A DNA stretch of 64,000 nt from DASVTU01 sp036387415 (GTDB taxonomy: Bacteria > Acidobacteriota > Blastocatellia > Pyrinomonadales > Pyrinomonadaceae), in NCBI GenBank assembly GCA_036387415.1, contig DASVTU010000030.1, forward strand, positions 74,055 through 138,054. The letters run 5' to 3'. The position numbers and the translations under genes are program-made. Below are positions 17,596 to 26,877 of the stretch, piece by piece. Below the pieces are notes generated by a model. That model was given only the letters and a program-made list of their open reading frames with translations. It made no database searches and was not told the DNA's origin. Each line of letters begins with the position of its first letter. The stretch's first letter is position 1.

Positions 17596-18393
17596 ATGAA
17601 GACACGATCATTTAACTGGTTAGTCTGGGCGGGTTTACTGATTAGCGTGGTCGCGTTCGTCAGCTATTTTTTTGTGTTCGTCCGGTTTCCTGTCACGCGC
17701 GATTTTCCCTGGGCTAGTCTGTTGCTATTCGGAGTGGCAGCGGCGCTTTTGCTGGTTGGGCTTCGACGTGCATTTGCGCCTGAGCGTCACAGGGGATCGA
17801 AGGTCGCCGGGTTAGTCGCCGCGACTCTCAGCGTCGCGATTTTCGGAGTCTTTGTCTTTACAACCTTCATCATGGCGAGGTGGATGCCCACTGCCCAAGG
17901 TGCTCCACAGGTGGGGCAGAGGGCACCGGAATTTAGTCTTGCCGATACGGATGGCAAACCTGTATCGCTTTCCGAACTTCTCTCGACTCCCATCAACGGG
18001 AAAGCGCCACGGGGCGTGCTGTTGGTCTTCTACAGGGGTTACTGGTGACCTTCATGCCACTCCGAGTTACGGAGCATTGAGAGCAGTTTACAGAAGATCG
18101 AAGATGCGGGGATTAGGCCTGTGGCAATCAGCGTAGACGCCCCTGATGTCTCGCGCGACATGCGTGAGAAGGCTGGCTATACCTACACCTTCCTTTCCGA
18201 TCCTAACGCGGAGGTGATTCGCCGTTATGACTTGGTTCATGCCGGGGCAGGAGAACATGGCCGTGACATTGCGAGGCCGGGCGAGTTTCTGGTGGATTCG
18301 TCAGGGACAGTGCGGTGGGTGAACCTGACGGAAAACTACTGGGTTCGTGCGCGGCCTGAACAGTTTATCGAAGCGGCAAAGGCGCTCCCCTAG
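17596..18393 (+). CDS. Putative selenoprotein: membrane peroxiredoxin/thioredoxin-like protein with in-frame UGA (Sec151)
   Basis: ATG at 17596 with AGAGGAG 5 nt upstream. Three hydrophobic segments (about 9-29, 37-56, 70-92) precede an AhpC/TSA-type domain starting GQRAPEFSLADTDGKPVSL. The frame meets TGA at 18046-18048 right after VFYRGYW, where relatives have the catalytic Cys of a CPxC motif. The same frame continues P-S-C-H-S-E-L-R and then 112 more codons of conserved peroxiredoxin-like sequence (AISVDAPDVS, YTFLSDPNAEVIRRYDL, GEFLVDSSGTVRWV) to TAG at 18391. A hairpin fitting a bacterial SECIS follows the TGA. The full product would be 265 residues with U-P-S-C as redox centre. The alternative is a Cys-to-stop mutation. 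Confidence 0.72.
18054..18077 (+). promoter_or_regulatory. Candidate bSECIS element
   Basis: Perfect 5-bp stem CTCCG/CGGAG (18060-18064 with 18070-18074) closes a 5-nt loop AGTTA. ATG/CAT pairing extends it below a CCA bulge. The loop begins 16 nt after the UGA and has G at its second position. Both features fit the published bacterial SECIS description (loop about 16-37 nt from UGA, G in the first two loop positions). Confidence 0.6.
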
Positions 18394-18513
18394 CTAACCG
18401 GAGAGAAAGTACATCTGGCGAGTAGTGATGTTATGAGGCAGGCACCTCCATCTCATGTGTGAGATAGACGTGCCGTGCACCCATTCCGGTCAGACTGCAG
18501 TCAACTACGCACA

Positions 18514-19905
18514 TCAGCTTAACGCCGCCGCGAGTTGAGATATTCCTCGTCCAATCTGACTCTCTGAAAGGCTTCCGTAGCCGAACACCAGGGCAGGTTC
18601 CGAGGGCGCTTTGAAACAGTACCCTCGCATGGGGTAAATGCGAACTGACCGTGCCGACGAAAGCCGCGCGACTTCCTGTTCGTCAAAGCGGGTGGGCAGG
18701 TTGGCTACGAGATGAAGCCCCGCGGCGGCGCCCGTCAGACGCCAGTCGGGAAAATAGCTGGCGAGCACTGCGATTAGAGCGTCACGACGGCGGCGGTAGA
18801 CGCTCCGCATTCTGCGAAGATGGCGATCCAATTCGCCTTCGCGCAGGAAGTCGGCGAATGTCAGTTGCTCCAAGATGGGGGACATCAGATCCGCGTACTT
18901 CTTGCGATCCTCGATAGCGGCATACATCTCCGCCGGGGCGATTATCCAACCGATACGCAACGCCGGCGCTAGAATTTTGCTCAGGGAGCCTGCGTAGATG
19001 ACTCGCTCGGGAGCCAGCCCCTGTAGCGCCCCGACGGGCGCGCGGTCATACCTATACTCGGCGTCGTAATCGTCCTCAATAATGAAGGCCGAGCTGCGAA
19101 CTGACCAGTCGATCAGCCGCTGCCGCCGCTCAGGCTCCAAAACACTCCCCGTAGGAAACTGGTGGGCTGGCGTGATCAGCACGGCCTGAACCTTTAGCCT
19201 CTCAAGAATTTCTATCCTGATGCCGCGTTCGTCCACTGGCACGCTGACCGGGATGAGGCCAGCGTCTGAAACGATCCGGCGCAGATCGGGTTGACACGGG
19301 TCTTCCAAGGCGATGCGCCGGACTCCTTTTTTTCGGAGCGCCTGCGAGATCAGTACCAAGGCTTGGGCGAAGCCGTTGCATATCACCATCTGATCCGCTC
19401 GGGTCGAAACTCCCCGTACGCGACCAAGGTAATCGCAAAGGCCATCACGTAAGGTTCGGACACCCTGCGGTTCGTTGTAAGAGAGTTGGACAGGTTGAAT
19501 GTCGTGCAGTGCACGACGCAACGCCCGTCCCCAAGCTTGGCGGGGAAAATAGGAAAGGTCAGGCAATCCCGGTCGGAAATCGAATGTAGGTTGTGGTGGA
19601 GTAGTGTGTTGATGCCGATCGGAAACTCTTGACGCGCCCGCCGCGACGACTGTTCTCGACCGCGCACGTGCCGCCAGATACCCCTCGGCAATCAGTTGTT
19701 CGTAAGCTTCGACGATCACCCCCCTCGATACACCGAGGTCCCGCGCAAGGACGCGCGTTGAAGGCAAGGGCATGCCGAGTCGCAGACGCCCTGAGCGCAC
19801 GGCCTCTCTGAGGGCATGCTCCACCTGAGCGTGTATCGGTCCGCGACCTGATAGCTCCGCGTGGAATAATATTTCGGGTTGTGCACTGGTCTTCTTTCTT
19901 GGCAT
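18514..19905 (-). CDS. MocR-type GntR/aminotransferase transcriptional regulator
   Basis: 463 residues. A winged-helix GntR domain (about 15-85) contains LRLGMPLPSTRVLARDLGVSR and VIVEAYEQLIAEGYL. A fold-type I aminotransferase domain follows, with IEDDYDAEYRYDR and YAGSLSKILAPALR, in which Lys310 should bind pyridoxal phosphate. Such proteins regulate vitamin B6, GABA or amino-acid genes and usually sit beside their target, but no PLP or amino-acid gene lies next to it here. It converges with the selenoprotein gene. Confidence 0.92.
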   Translation of the reverse strand: MPRKKTSAQPEILFHAELSGRGPIHAQVEHALREAVRSGRLRLGMPLPSTRVLARDLGVSRGVIVEAYEQLIAEGYLAARARSRTVVAAGASRVSDRHQHTTPPQPTFDFRPGLPDLSYFPRQAWGRALRRALHDIQPVQLSYNEPQGVRTLRDGLCDYLGRVRGVSTRADQMVICNGFAQALVLISQALRKKGVRRIALEDPCQPDLRRIVSDAGLIPVSVPVDERGIRIEILERLKVQAVLITPAHQFPTGSVLEPERRQRLIDWSVRSSAFIIEDDYDAEYRYDRAPVGALQGLAPERVIYAGSLSKILAPALRIGWIIAPAEMYAAIEDRKKYADLMSPILEQLTFADFLREGELDRHLRRMRSVYRRRRDALIAVLASYFPDWRLTGAAAGLHLVANLPTRFDEQEVARLSSARSVRIYPMRGYCFKAPSEPALVFGYGSLSESQIGRGISQLAAALS

Positions 19906-20589
19906 AAAACTGGATCTTGAAGTTATACCAGCCTGTGAGTAGTATCGTTTATGGATTCTGGTGCAAATAGCATAAGAGATGCATGAACTAACTTCGTTAA
20001 GTTGGGCATCAAGAGGTCGCGTTAGTTAGCTGATGGGTGATATACCATCGGACGCAGAGAATGATGATTGAATTGTTGAAGTGGCGACCATGAAAGAGGG
20101 TTGAAGGGAACTGATACATGCGGCTGATTATCAGTGAGCATTCGAGTTTGCACCAGAGCCTTCGTGTTCATATTGGCTGTCAATATTTTTAATGGCTGAC
20201 CGTTTATCACTTTTGGGAAGTACTCAGCCACTTGAAAACTCTCGGACACGGCTGTGTTGCGGAAAGGATTCAGTTTGATTTACACAGACAAGTTGGAGCT
20301 TTCTGATGGACAAACTGTACAGCCATGCCTTAACCTCTCTATGCATTTTGCATTGATTGATTAAGCCGGGTATCCGGCGCGGCTCATTCTGGCAACTAGC
20401 CTCTCACGCGAGACGCCAACAAGCCTTACTATCATAACCTTACATTAGTCTCAGCTTTCAAATAAACGCGCACTGGAACTGTGACAGTCTTCCGAGCGTG
20501 CTCAACAGCCATAGCCGGCTTTCTGCCGTCAAGCCGTGGCCTCAAAACCCAAGAACCTTCTGCGGTTCTTCTACACGGAGTTTACCCTC
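19906..20589. other. Spacer without convincing genes
   Basis: About 680 bp between the divergent MocR and galactose-oxidase-like genes, AT-richer than the flanks. A 75-codon minus frame (20022-20249) has no recognisable domain. A 7-bp inverted repeat AACTAAC...GTTAGTT spans about 19986-20027. Promoters for both genes must lie here. Confidence 0.35.
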
Positions 20590-23118
20590 ATGAAAAATAC
20601 CAGACCCGTCTCACGCGTCAGTTATCTACGCCATATCTGTTTCGCCCTCTGCCTCTGCTTCGCGCTTCTCGCGGGCATGCCGGTTGTTCCCACCCCGGCG
20701 AACGCCAAGAAGGGTGAAGCAGAGGCGAAGGCACATAAAGTCACGGCTGCTGCTGCTCCCCCTGCGGCCATTCAATCAGGCCCGCAAATCGTCGGCCAGT
20801 GGGGGCCGGTTGAAGCTCTGGATACCGTCCCGGTGCATATCAGCGTTCTCCCAGACAAACGGCTCCTCTATTGGGGGCGCGACAAGCACCCCACAGACCA
20901 GTGGGACATTGCGGGTTCGTCCCAGAGTTACACTTGGAACTTCAAGACCAAAGCCAAGATGACGATTCCGAACTACACCACCAATCTCTTCTGCTCAGGA
21001 CATTCGTTTATGCCCGACGGTCGCCTGCTCGTCACGGGTGGACATAATCGTTACGACCCCGCGCCGGATATTGAAGGTATCGGCGAGGACGATGTGAACA
21101 TCTTCGACTACAACACGAACAATTGGTTGCGCTTGTCCACTCGCCTCCCGCGTGGCCGCTGGTATCCATCGAACGTCACGCTCGGCACTGGCGAGACGGT
21201 CATCGTCTCAGGAGGTTACTGGGACGGCACCTCCTACGAGGCTCTGATGGACGGTCGAGTCGTGCCGAAAACGGACGACAACAAGTCGCCTGACGTGATT
21301 ACGCTCGCTGGTCACATACGGCCTTTCACCGCCATCCAGCAAACCCCGCTCTACCCTTATCTGCACCTCACCACGAATGGCAATGTGTTCCTCGCTGGCC
21401 CGATGAGTCCGAGCAGGTTTATTGACCCGTTCGTGTATGGCGGCTTGTTTACTAATGGACCCGCTACCGTTCGCAACCACTTGGTCGGCACAGCCGTAAC
21501 CTTCGACGCAACCTCCGGCAAGGTATTGATGGTCGGCGGTTATCATTCGGGCGGAACACCCATCACCAACGCCGAGACCATCACCCCCTCCGGCACTTCG
21601 GCGGTGTGGCAGACAGCCGCTCCGCTGATGTACAAGCGGAAGTACCATAGCGCCACCATTCTTCCCGACGGGAAGGTGCTTGTGACGGGCGGCACGCAGT
21701 GTGGCGGCACCAACAGAATCGACTGCGCGGAAGGCGCGGCCACGGTGCCTGAGTTGTGGGATCCCAACGTGTTTAATGCGAGTGGAGTGCAGATTGGGAA
21801 GTGGACGCAGATGGCTTCTAATCCCGTCCAGCCGACGACAGGTTTGCCCATTCCGCGCGTCTATCATTCGGTGGCGCTACTGCTGCCTGACGCGCGCGTG
21901 CTCGTCGGCGGCGGCGGGTTGCCAGCGGCAGGCGGCGAATGGGCTAACGGCGTCCTCTGCGCTGACGGCAATCCCGCCAGATATGACTTGAACTGCCGCA
22001 CCTTCGGCCATAAGGACGTGGAGATATTCTCGCCGCCCTACTTGTTCAATACTGACGGCACACCTGCGACACAGCCTATCATCATTTCGGCTCCCGATAC
22101 CGTGTCCTACGGTCAGACGTTCAGCATCGCGGTTTCCAATCCTAACAGCATCTCGAAAGCGAGTCTGGTGCGGCTTCCATCGGTGACACACGGGTTCTCG
22201 CAAGACCAGCGCATCAACTTCATGACTCCTCTGGTGAGCGGTACTTCGTCGGTTAACGTCACAGCACCCGCTGACGCGAACACGTGTCCACCGGGGCACT
22301 ACATGCTTTTCATCATGAATTCGGCGGGAGTGCCTTCGGAGGCTAAAATCATCAAGGTGCAGCAGGACGACGGTTACCTCGACGGGGCAGATTGCAACCA
22401 AGTCTGGGGCTGGGCGTGGGATAGAAACAATCCCAACACTCCAATCAACGTCGATATTTACGACGGCCCCGCGAAGATAGCTACCGTCGCCGCGAACTTG
22501 TTCCGCCAAGACTTACTCAATGCAGGCAAAGGGAACGGCTATCACGGTTTCGTCTACACCCTTCCCGCGACCATGAATGACCGCAAGGCACATCACATCA
22601 GCGTGAAGTTCGCCAATAAAGCCAACAATCTCGGTTCAAGTCCCCGCTCAAAAATATGCGACGTGTCACTATTCCCGACGGTAGACCCGGCAACTATCAC
22701 AGCGGGCGCAGCGGGAGGCAGCACATGGGAGCAGGCGACACAGTTCTCCTCCTATGTGAATGGCCGTATCACACACATCCGCTACTACAAGGTGAGCGGT
22801 GAGACTGGTACGCACGTCGGTCGCATCTGGAACGACACGGGCACTCTGCTGGCGCAGGTGACGTTCGCTAACGAGACGGCCTTCGGCTGGCAGGAGGCGA
22901 TATTACCGACCCCACTACAGATTACGGCGGGAGTCAAATACAGGGTCTCTTACAACGTGAACACGTACGGTGCGAAGATTCCCGGTGGTCTCGGCAGCCC
23001 CTTTATGAACTGGCCGCTGACCTCGTTCACAGGCTTCTACTCGACCCCTGCCGGAACGTTCCCGAACACCGGCAGCGTCAGCAACTTCGTCGTCGATATT
23101 CGATTCACCGGACAATGA
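20590..23118 (+). CDS. Secreted galactose/glyoxal-oxidase-like copper radical oxidase with DUF1929 and C-terminal DUF4082
   Basis: 842 residues from the ATG at 20590 (GGAG 9 nt upstream; an upstream GTG at 20536 is less likely). A signal peptide ends near PTPANA. A kelch propeller follows with repeated LPDGKVLVTGG-type blades, then a DUF1929 domain (VSYGQTFSIAV, LVRLPSVTHGFSQDQR), a linker domain, and a C-terminal DUF4082 domain. Candidate copper-radical residues are all present: Cys135 in LFCSGHS, Tyr192 in RWYPSN, Tyr425-His426 in RVYHS and His570 in CPPGHYML, in the order of the Cys-Tyr, Tyr, His, His set of galactose/glyoxal oxidase. This supports an active oxidase of aldehydes or alcohols producing peroxide (inference). 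Confidence 0.87.
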   Translation: MKNTRPVSRVSYLRHICFALCLCFALLAGMPVVPTPANAKKGEAEAKAHKVTAAAAPPAAIQSGPQIVGQWGPVEALDTVPVHISVLPDKRLLYWGRDKHPTDQWDIAGSSQSYTWNFKTKAKMTIPNYTTNLFCSGHSFMPDGRLLVTGGHNRYDPAPDIEGIGEDDVNIFDYNTNNWLRLSTRLPRGRWYPSNVTLGTGETVIVSGGYWDGTSYEALMDGRVVPKTDDNKSPDVITLAGHIRPFTAIQQTPLYPYLHLTTNGNVFLAGPMSPSRFIDPFVYGGLFTNGPATVRNHLVGTAVTFDATSGKVLMVGGYHSGGTPITNAETITPSGTSAVWQTAAPLMYKRKYHSATILPDGKVLVTGGTQCGGTNRIDCAEGAATVPELWDPNVFNASGVQIGKWTQMASNPVQPTTGLPIPRVYHSVALLLPDARVLVGGGGLPAAGGEWANGVLCADGNPARYDLNCRTFGHKDVEIFSPPYLFNTDGTPATQPIIISAPDTVSYGQTFSIAVSNPNSISKASLVRLPSVTHGFSQDQRINFMTPLVSGTSSVNVTAPADANTCPPGHYMLFIMNSAGVPSEAKIIKVQQDDGYLDGADCNQVWGWAWDRNNPNTPINVDIYDGPAKIATVAANLFRQDLLNAGKGNGYHGFVYTLPATMNDRKAHHISVKFANKANNLGSSPRSKICDVSLFPTVDPATITAGAAGGSTWEQATQFSSYVNGRITHIRYYKVSGETGTHVGRIWNDTGTLLAQVTFANETAFGWQEAILPTPLQITAGVKYRVSYNVNTYGAKIPGGLGSPFMNWPLTSFTGFYSTPAGTFPNTGSVSNFVVDIRFTGQ

Positions 23119-23175
23119 GACGAGGGCAGTTGTCCGGCCATCCTTTGACCGGATGGAAGTAAGTCAATCGGCATG

Positions 23176-23198
23176 GGCGGTTCTCTGAGAGAGCCGCC
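23176..23198 (+). terminator. Hairpin after the copper oxidase gene
   Basis: A 10-bp stem (GGCGGTTCTC with GAGAGCCGCC, one G-U pair) and a 3-nt loop lie 57 nt past the oxidase stop. The downstream T-tract is weak (TTGTG). Confidence 0.45.
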
Positions 23199-23213
23199 TT
23201 GTGAGGAGGAGTG

Positions 23214-23243
23214 CCGTCCCCGTTCGTGCGCGAACGGGGACGG
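23214..23243 (+). terminator. Perfect 13-bp hairpin before the SCO1 gene
   Basis: CCGTCCCCGTTCG and its exact complement surround a 4-nt TGCG loop. No U-run follows, so it may be a processing or attenuation element in the leader of the SCO1 gene rather than a simple terminator. Confidence 0.45.
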
Positions 23244-23293
23244 CCACACTCCGGCGGTGACCCCGCTTCGGAGTGTTGACGGAGGTGAAGAAA

Positions 23294-24016
23294 ATGTTCT
23301 GGATTAACAACTCTCACAACTGGCGCGCGAAGACAATCGCGGCGCGCATGTGTCGCGGCGTCACGGTCTTGATGCTTCTTCTGTGCGCCATTTCGTCGCC
23401 CCGTGTGCTGGCACAACACCATCACGCGCATGATAGCCATGATGGGTCGCGCACGGCGCGCGAAGCCCGTGAATCGCAGTCGCCCGCGAGGGGGAAGCCG
23501 GGAGTCATCGAGGTCGGCGACGAGAGGCTTGAAATCCCTGATGTCAAGGTGTTGAATCAGGACGGGCGAAAGGTGCGCTTCTATTCCGACTTGATTAAGG
23601 ACAAAGTGGTGGTGATGAATTTCTTCTTTACGAGTTGCTCGTACATCTGCCCAAAGCAGGGTCGCGCGCTCGATAAACTCCATGCCGGACTCGCAGGGCG
23701 TTTAGGCAAGGATGTCTTTTTCGTCTCAGTCAGCAAAGACCCGGCGACCGATAAGCCCGAACGCCTCAAGCGTTGGGGAGCAAAATTCAACGTCGGTCGC
23801 GGCTGGACACTTGTGACTGGCGGCGAAGACGTGATGAAGAAACTGCTCCTGAAGTTTACAGGAGATAATCCCGGCCCCCAGATGCACGATTCGGTTATTC
23901 TCATCGGTAACGACCGGACGGGAATCTGGACGGCGGTCGAAGGTCTCGCCGAAACTGAAGAACTCGTCCAAATCATCAACCGCGTCTCTAGCCCGGTCGC
24001 CGCTTTGGAGAAATAA
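23294..24016 (+). CDS. SCO1/SenC/PrrC-family copper-binding redox protein
   Basis: 240 residues from the ATG at 23294, chosen because GGAGGTG lies 6 nt upstream; a GTG at 23273 is an alternative. The signal segment ends in SPRVLAQ and is followed by a His-rich stretch (HHHAHDSHD) that could bind metal. The thioredoxin-like SCO domain has the CxxxC copper site C115-SYI-C119 and the conserved His198 in MHDSVIL. Family members deliver copper to cytochrome oxidase or act as envelope thiol reductases. Its location after a copper-radical-oxidase-like gene hints at a role in metalating that enzyme (inference). Confidence 0.92.
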   Translation: MFWINNSHNWRAKTIAARMCRGVTVLMLLLCAISSPRVLAQHHHAHDSHDGSRTAREARESQSPARGKPGVIEVGDERLEIPDVKVLNQDGRKVRFYSDLIKDKVVVMNFFFTSCSYICPKQGRALDKLHAGLAGRLGKDVFFVSVSKDPATDKPERLKRWGAKFNVGRGWTLVTGGEDVMKKLLLKFTGDNPGPQMHDSVILIGNDRTGIWTAVEGLAETEELVQIINRVSSPVAALEK

Positions 24017-24208
24017 GAAGTGGCGTTCAATGAAATGGGAAGCTCAAGAGAAGACTTCTTGCGTTCTGGCTATTTCCGTACTTCGTTTCGCGGCTTCGTA
24101 GGCCGCTTCGTTGTCGACTAGGTGGCTCCGTTGTAAAGATTGATTTAGCCAAGGCGGCTCGAAGATGTTTCGCGTAGGAATCTCTCATAAGACTTGCCGG
24201 ATACCTTC

Positions 24209-24640
24209 TCACAGCCGACACCATGCCTGACGCAGCCCGTGCGCGTGCAGCATCCCCAAGCCGAAGCAGATACCCGAACTCCAGTACCAGAAGGTAGCAC
24301 TGTTGCCGGGAAAGAAGGCTTCGAGCGGCACGAAAGCGAGCGCACGCAAGAGATAGACTCCGGTAATCGCACACAGCCCCAGACGCAGCAATGGCAGCCG
24401 CCGGATAAGTCCGGCGCCCGACCAGGCGTACAGCGCCCAAGTGCCCAGGATGGCTGCAATGCCAAGAGTGACAACCGTGGGATACCAATGTCTACGCTCA
24501 GCCATCCGCGCCATACGCTCACCGGCACCAAAGAAGCGATACCAGTCCGCTCCGCCCGCGATGCACGCCAGATGCAGGAGCGATGCAGCAAGCGACCCGG
24601 CGCCCGCAAGAACAAGCGTTGGGTTTCGATTCGCGTTCAT
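24209..24640 (-). CDS. Small four-helix membrane protein, integron-cassette type
   Basis: 143 residues with four hydrophobic segments: LVLAGAGSLAASLLHLACIAG, YPTVVTLGIAAILGTWALYAW, LLRLGLCAITGVYLLRAL and ATFWYWSSGICFGLGMLH. I recall similar proteins from integron gene cassettes, but function is not known. Its ATG lies 11 nt after the GTTAGGC end of an attC-like site on the same strand, exactly how a cassette gene starts. No attC could be seen after its stop (24020-24208), so its own 3' site may be lost. Confidence 0.7.
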   Translation of the reverse strand: MNANRNPTLVLAGAGSLAASLLHLACIAGGADWYRFFGAGERMARMAERRHWYPTVVTLGIAAILGTWALYAWSGAGLIRRLPLLRLGLCAITGVYLLRALAFVPLEAFFPGNSATFWYWSSGICFGLGMLHAHGLRQAWCRL

Positions 24641-24651
24641 GTACCCGTGTG

Positions 24652-24759
24652 GCCTAACGCTGCGATTTAGCTGCGGCGCGCGATAGCATCCGAGCTGAGA
24701 TGGAAAAGATTACTTGAGATGCATGCTATCGCGCTGTTGATTGCACGCGCTTGTTATGC
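24652..24759 (-). mobile_element. attC-like integron recombination site
   Basis: 108-nt imperfect palindrome. On the minus strand it opens GCATAACAAGCGCG and closes CGCAGCGTTAGGC. Arm sequences such as GCGCGATAGCAT at 24738-24727 pair with ATGCTATCGCGC at 24693-24682. GTTAGGC matches the GTTRRRY core perfectly; the other end GCATAAC is a common RYYYAAC variant. It sits between two small genes in the same orientation. Confidence 0.7.
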
Positions 24760-24798
24760 GTCGCTGCTCGCAAACAGAAACTTCGACTGTCACATTGC

Positions 24799-25170
24799 CT
24801 AGACGTGTTGATCTACCAGAATCGTGTTTCCATCTGGGTCAACAATCATAAAGTTAGCCGGGCCAGTAGAGCTTTCATCTGCTTCCGAAATCATGCTTAT
24901 GCCATTCGCTTTGAGTTGGCGCTGCAATTCTCGAACGTCTGTGAATTCTCCGAGTGGTTCGGCATTGCTATTCCAGCCTGGGTTGAAGGTGAGAATGTTC
25001 TTATCGAACATGCCTTGAAACAGACCAATATTGTGGTCGCCATTTTTCATGATTAGCCAATTCTGCGATTGATCTCCCGCGAAAACCGTAAAACCCAGCT
25101 TTTCGTAAAAGAGCTTCGACGCTTCAATATCTTTGACAGCCAAGCTGACAGAGAAATTTCCCAGTTCCAT
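24799..25170 (-). CDS. VOC-superfamily (glyoxalase/bleomycin-resistance-like) protein
   Basis: 123 residues with AGGAGG 5 nt before the ATG. The single domain follows the VOC betaalphabetabetabeta plan: VSLAVKDIEASKLFYEKLGF, then NIGLFQG, and MIVDPDGNTILVDQ with the family's terminal Asp-Pro-Asp-Gly and Asp/Glu-containing strand. Members bind divalent metal and act as lyases, dioxygenases or drug-binding proteins; the substrate cannot be deduced. An attC-like site follows the gene and a GTTATGC core (minus strand, 25204-25198) precedes it, so it looks like a complete cassette. A TATAAT lies upstream on the same strand near 25216-25211. Confidence 0.85.
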   Translation of the reverse strand: MELGNFSVSLAVKDIEASKLFYEKLGFTVFAGDQSQNWLIMKNGDHNIGLFQGMFDKNILTFNPGWNSNAEPLGEFTDVRELQRQLKANGISMISEADESSTGPANFMIVDPDGNTILVDQHV

Positions 25171-25197
25171 AATTTCCTCCTAAGTTGCGTTTATGAC

Positions 25198-25204
25198 GCA
25201 TAAC
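25198..25204 (-). mobile_element. Candidate cassette boundary core (GTTATGC)
   Basis: Minus-strand GTTATGC, identical to the complement of the outer end of the attC-like site at 24652-24759. If both cores were recombination points, the VOC cassette would be about 445 nt, a usual cassette size. Confidence 0.4.
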
Positions 25205-25238
25205 TTTGTGATTATACCCAAGCATCTTTCGTCTAATT

Positions 25239-25271
25239 CTGATTAGGCTCAAGGACGTTCCATCTAATCAG
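25239..25271. repeat. Inverted repeat upstream of the VOC gene
   Basis: CTGATTAG and CTAATCAG form perfect 8-nt arms around 17 nt. They lie between the dienelactone hydrolase stop and the VOC gene and could be a terminator stem or an operator. Confidence 0.35.
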
Positions 25272-25406
25272 GCTATATCTGTAAAAGGCCGAACGCGCTG
25301 GCACCTGATAAGGTAAAGTCAGTTCGACGGAGATGGTAAACCCCGTGAAAATCATCAAGGAGCAACATTGCGCCTTTGTCTTGACGGACGCCATCGTCAT
25401 CAGGCG

Positions 25407-26294
<888 letters not shown>

Positions 26295-26349
26295 TCTTTC
26301 TCCTTGCATGGGACTCTAGCGGAATACGGGTTGACTCTCCAACCTCGCT

Positions 26350-26599
26350 GTTGAACTGTAAAGGCCGCTGCCTTCGTGTCATCAACCTGCGCGTCGGTCG
26401 GGACATCAGGGGCTTCCGTGAGCGACGGGTTAACGGTCAGGTCAAGGTTCGAGCCGCCGAAGACATCTCTCAGTTTACGGCCATGATGATTCCGTGAGAC
26501 GGCACCGACGAGGCTCAGGTCGCCCGCATGGGACATGGCCGGACAGAAGGGTTGCCCGACCCATCCAGTCGCTACGGCGATACACACCTTGAGTTTCAT
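26350..26599 (-). pseudogene. dapB: dapB 5' remnant (4-hydroxy-tetrahydrodipicolinate reductase N-terminus)
   Basis: Starts with ATG at 26599 and reads as the Rossmann end of a DapB reductase: MKLKVCIAVATGWVGQPFCPA, then LSLVGAVSRNHHGRKLRDVFGG and a PTDAQVDDTKAAA segment that corresponds to the usual PTDVLVDYTKP. Homology ends after about 83 codons and the frame runs on into the dienelactone hydrolase leader. The catalytic and lysine-pathway domain is missing. Its 41-nt leader is shared with the dapB 3' remnant at 17.3-17.5 kb. Whether an intact dapB exists elsewhere cannot be judged here. Confidence 0.75.
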
Positions 26600-26600
26600 A

Positions 26601-26641
26601 CCACTTACTCTACCAACTTACGAAGCGGCTTGCCAGCATCT
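26601..26641 (-). repeat. 41-nt dispersed repeat, copy 2 (dapB leader)
   Basis: Pairs with 17501-17541 with four mismatches. It ends 2 nt before the dapB remnant start codon. Confidence 0.7.
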
Positions 26642-26877
26642 GAACTTTGCCCTTCGCTGAACAAAGGCACGGCGATGTCAACTCTTAATCTTTTGGCCTA
26701 AGCGTGAGGAGTCATCAAAGGACTAGATATGTTGGTAGGCGTCGTGCTCGCTCCACATGGTGAAGTCACCGACGCGTGGCGCGTGCGCCAAGCGCCTGAG
26801 CGCCGAGCATGCTGCGTCGAACGTCCGGCTTGTATTTACGACCTGTCAGGTCGCGACTAGCGGTGCGGAGAATAACT

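Noticed and set aside
18121..18393. Separate 90-residue protein starting after the TGA of the peroxiredoxin-like gene
   Set aside because: It is in the same frame as the upstream part, begins in mid-domain and lacks a ribosome site; read-through at UGA explains it better.
20022..20249. 75-codon minus frame upstream of the copper oxidase gene
   Set aside because: No recognisable features and it lies where promoters are expected.
24145..24615. Alternative 156-codon minus frame overlapping the cassette membrane protein
   Set aside because: The 24209-24640 frame has clean membrane helices and starts right after the attC core; the other is a shadow.
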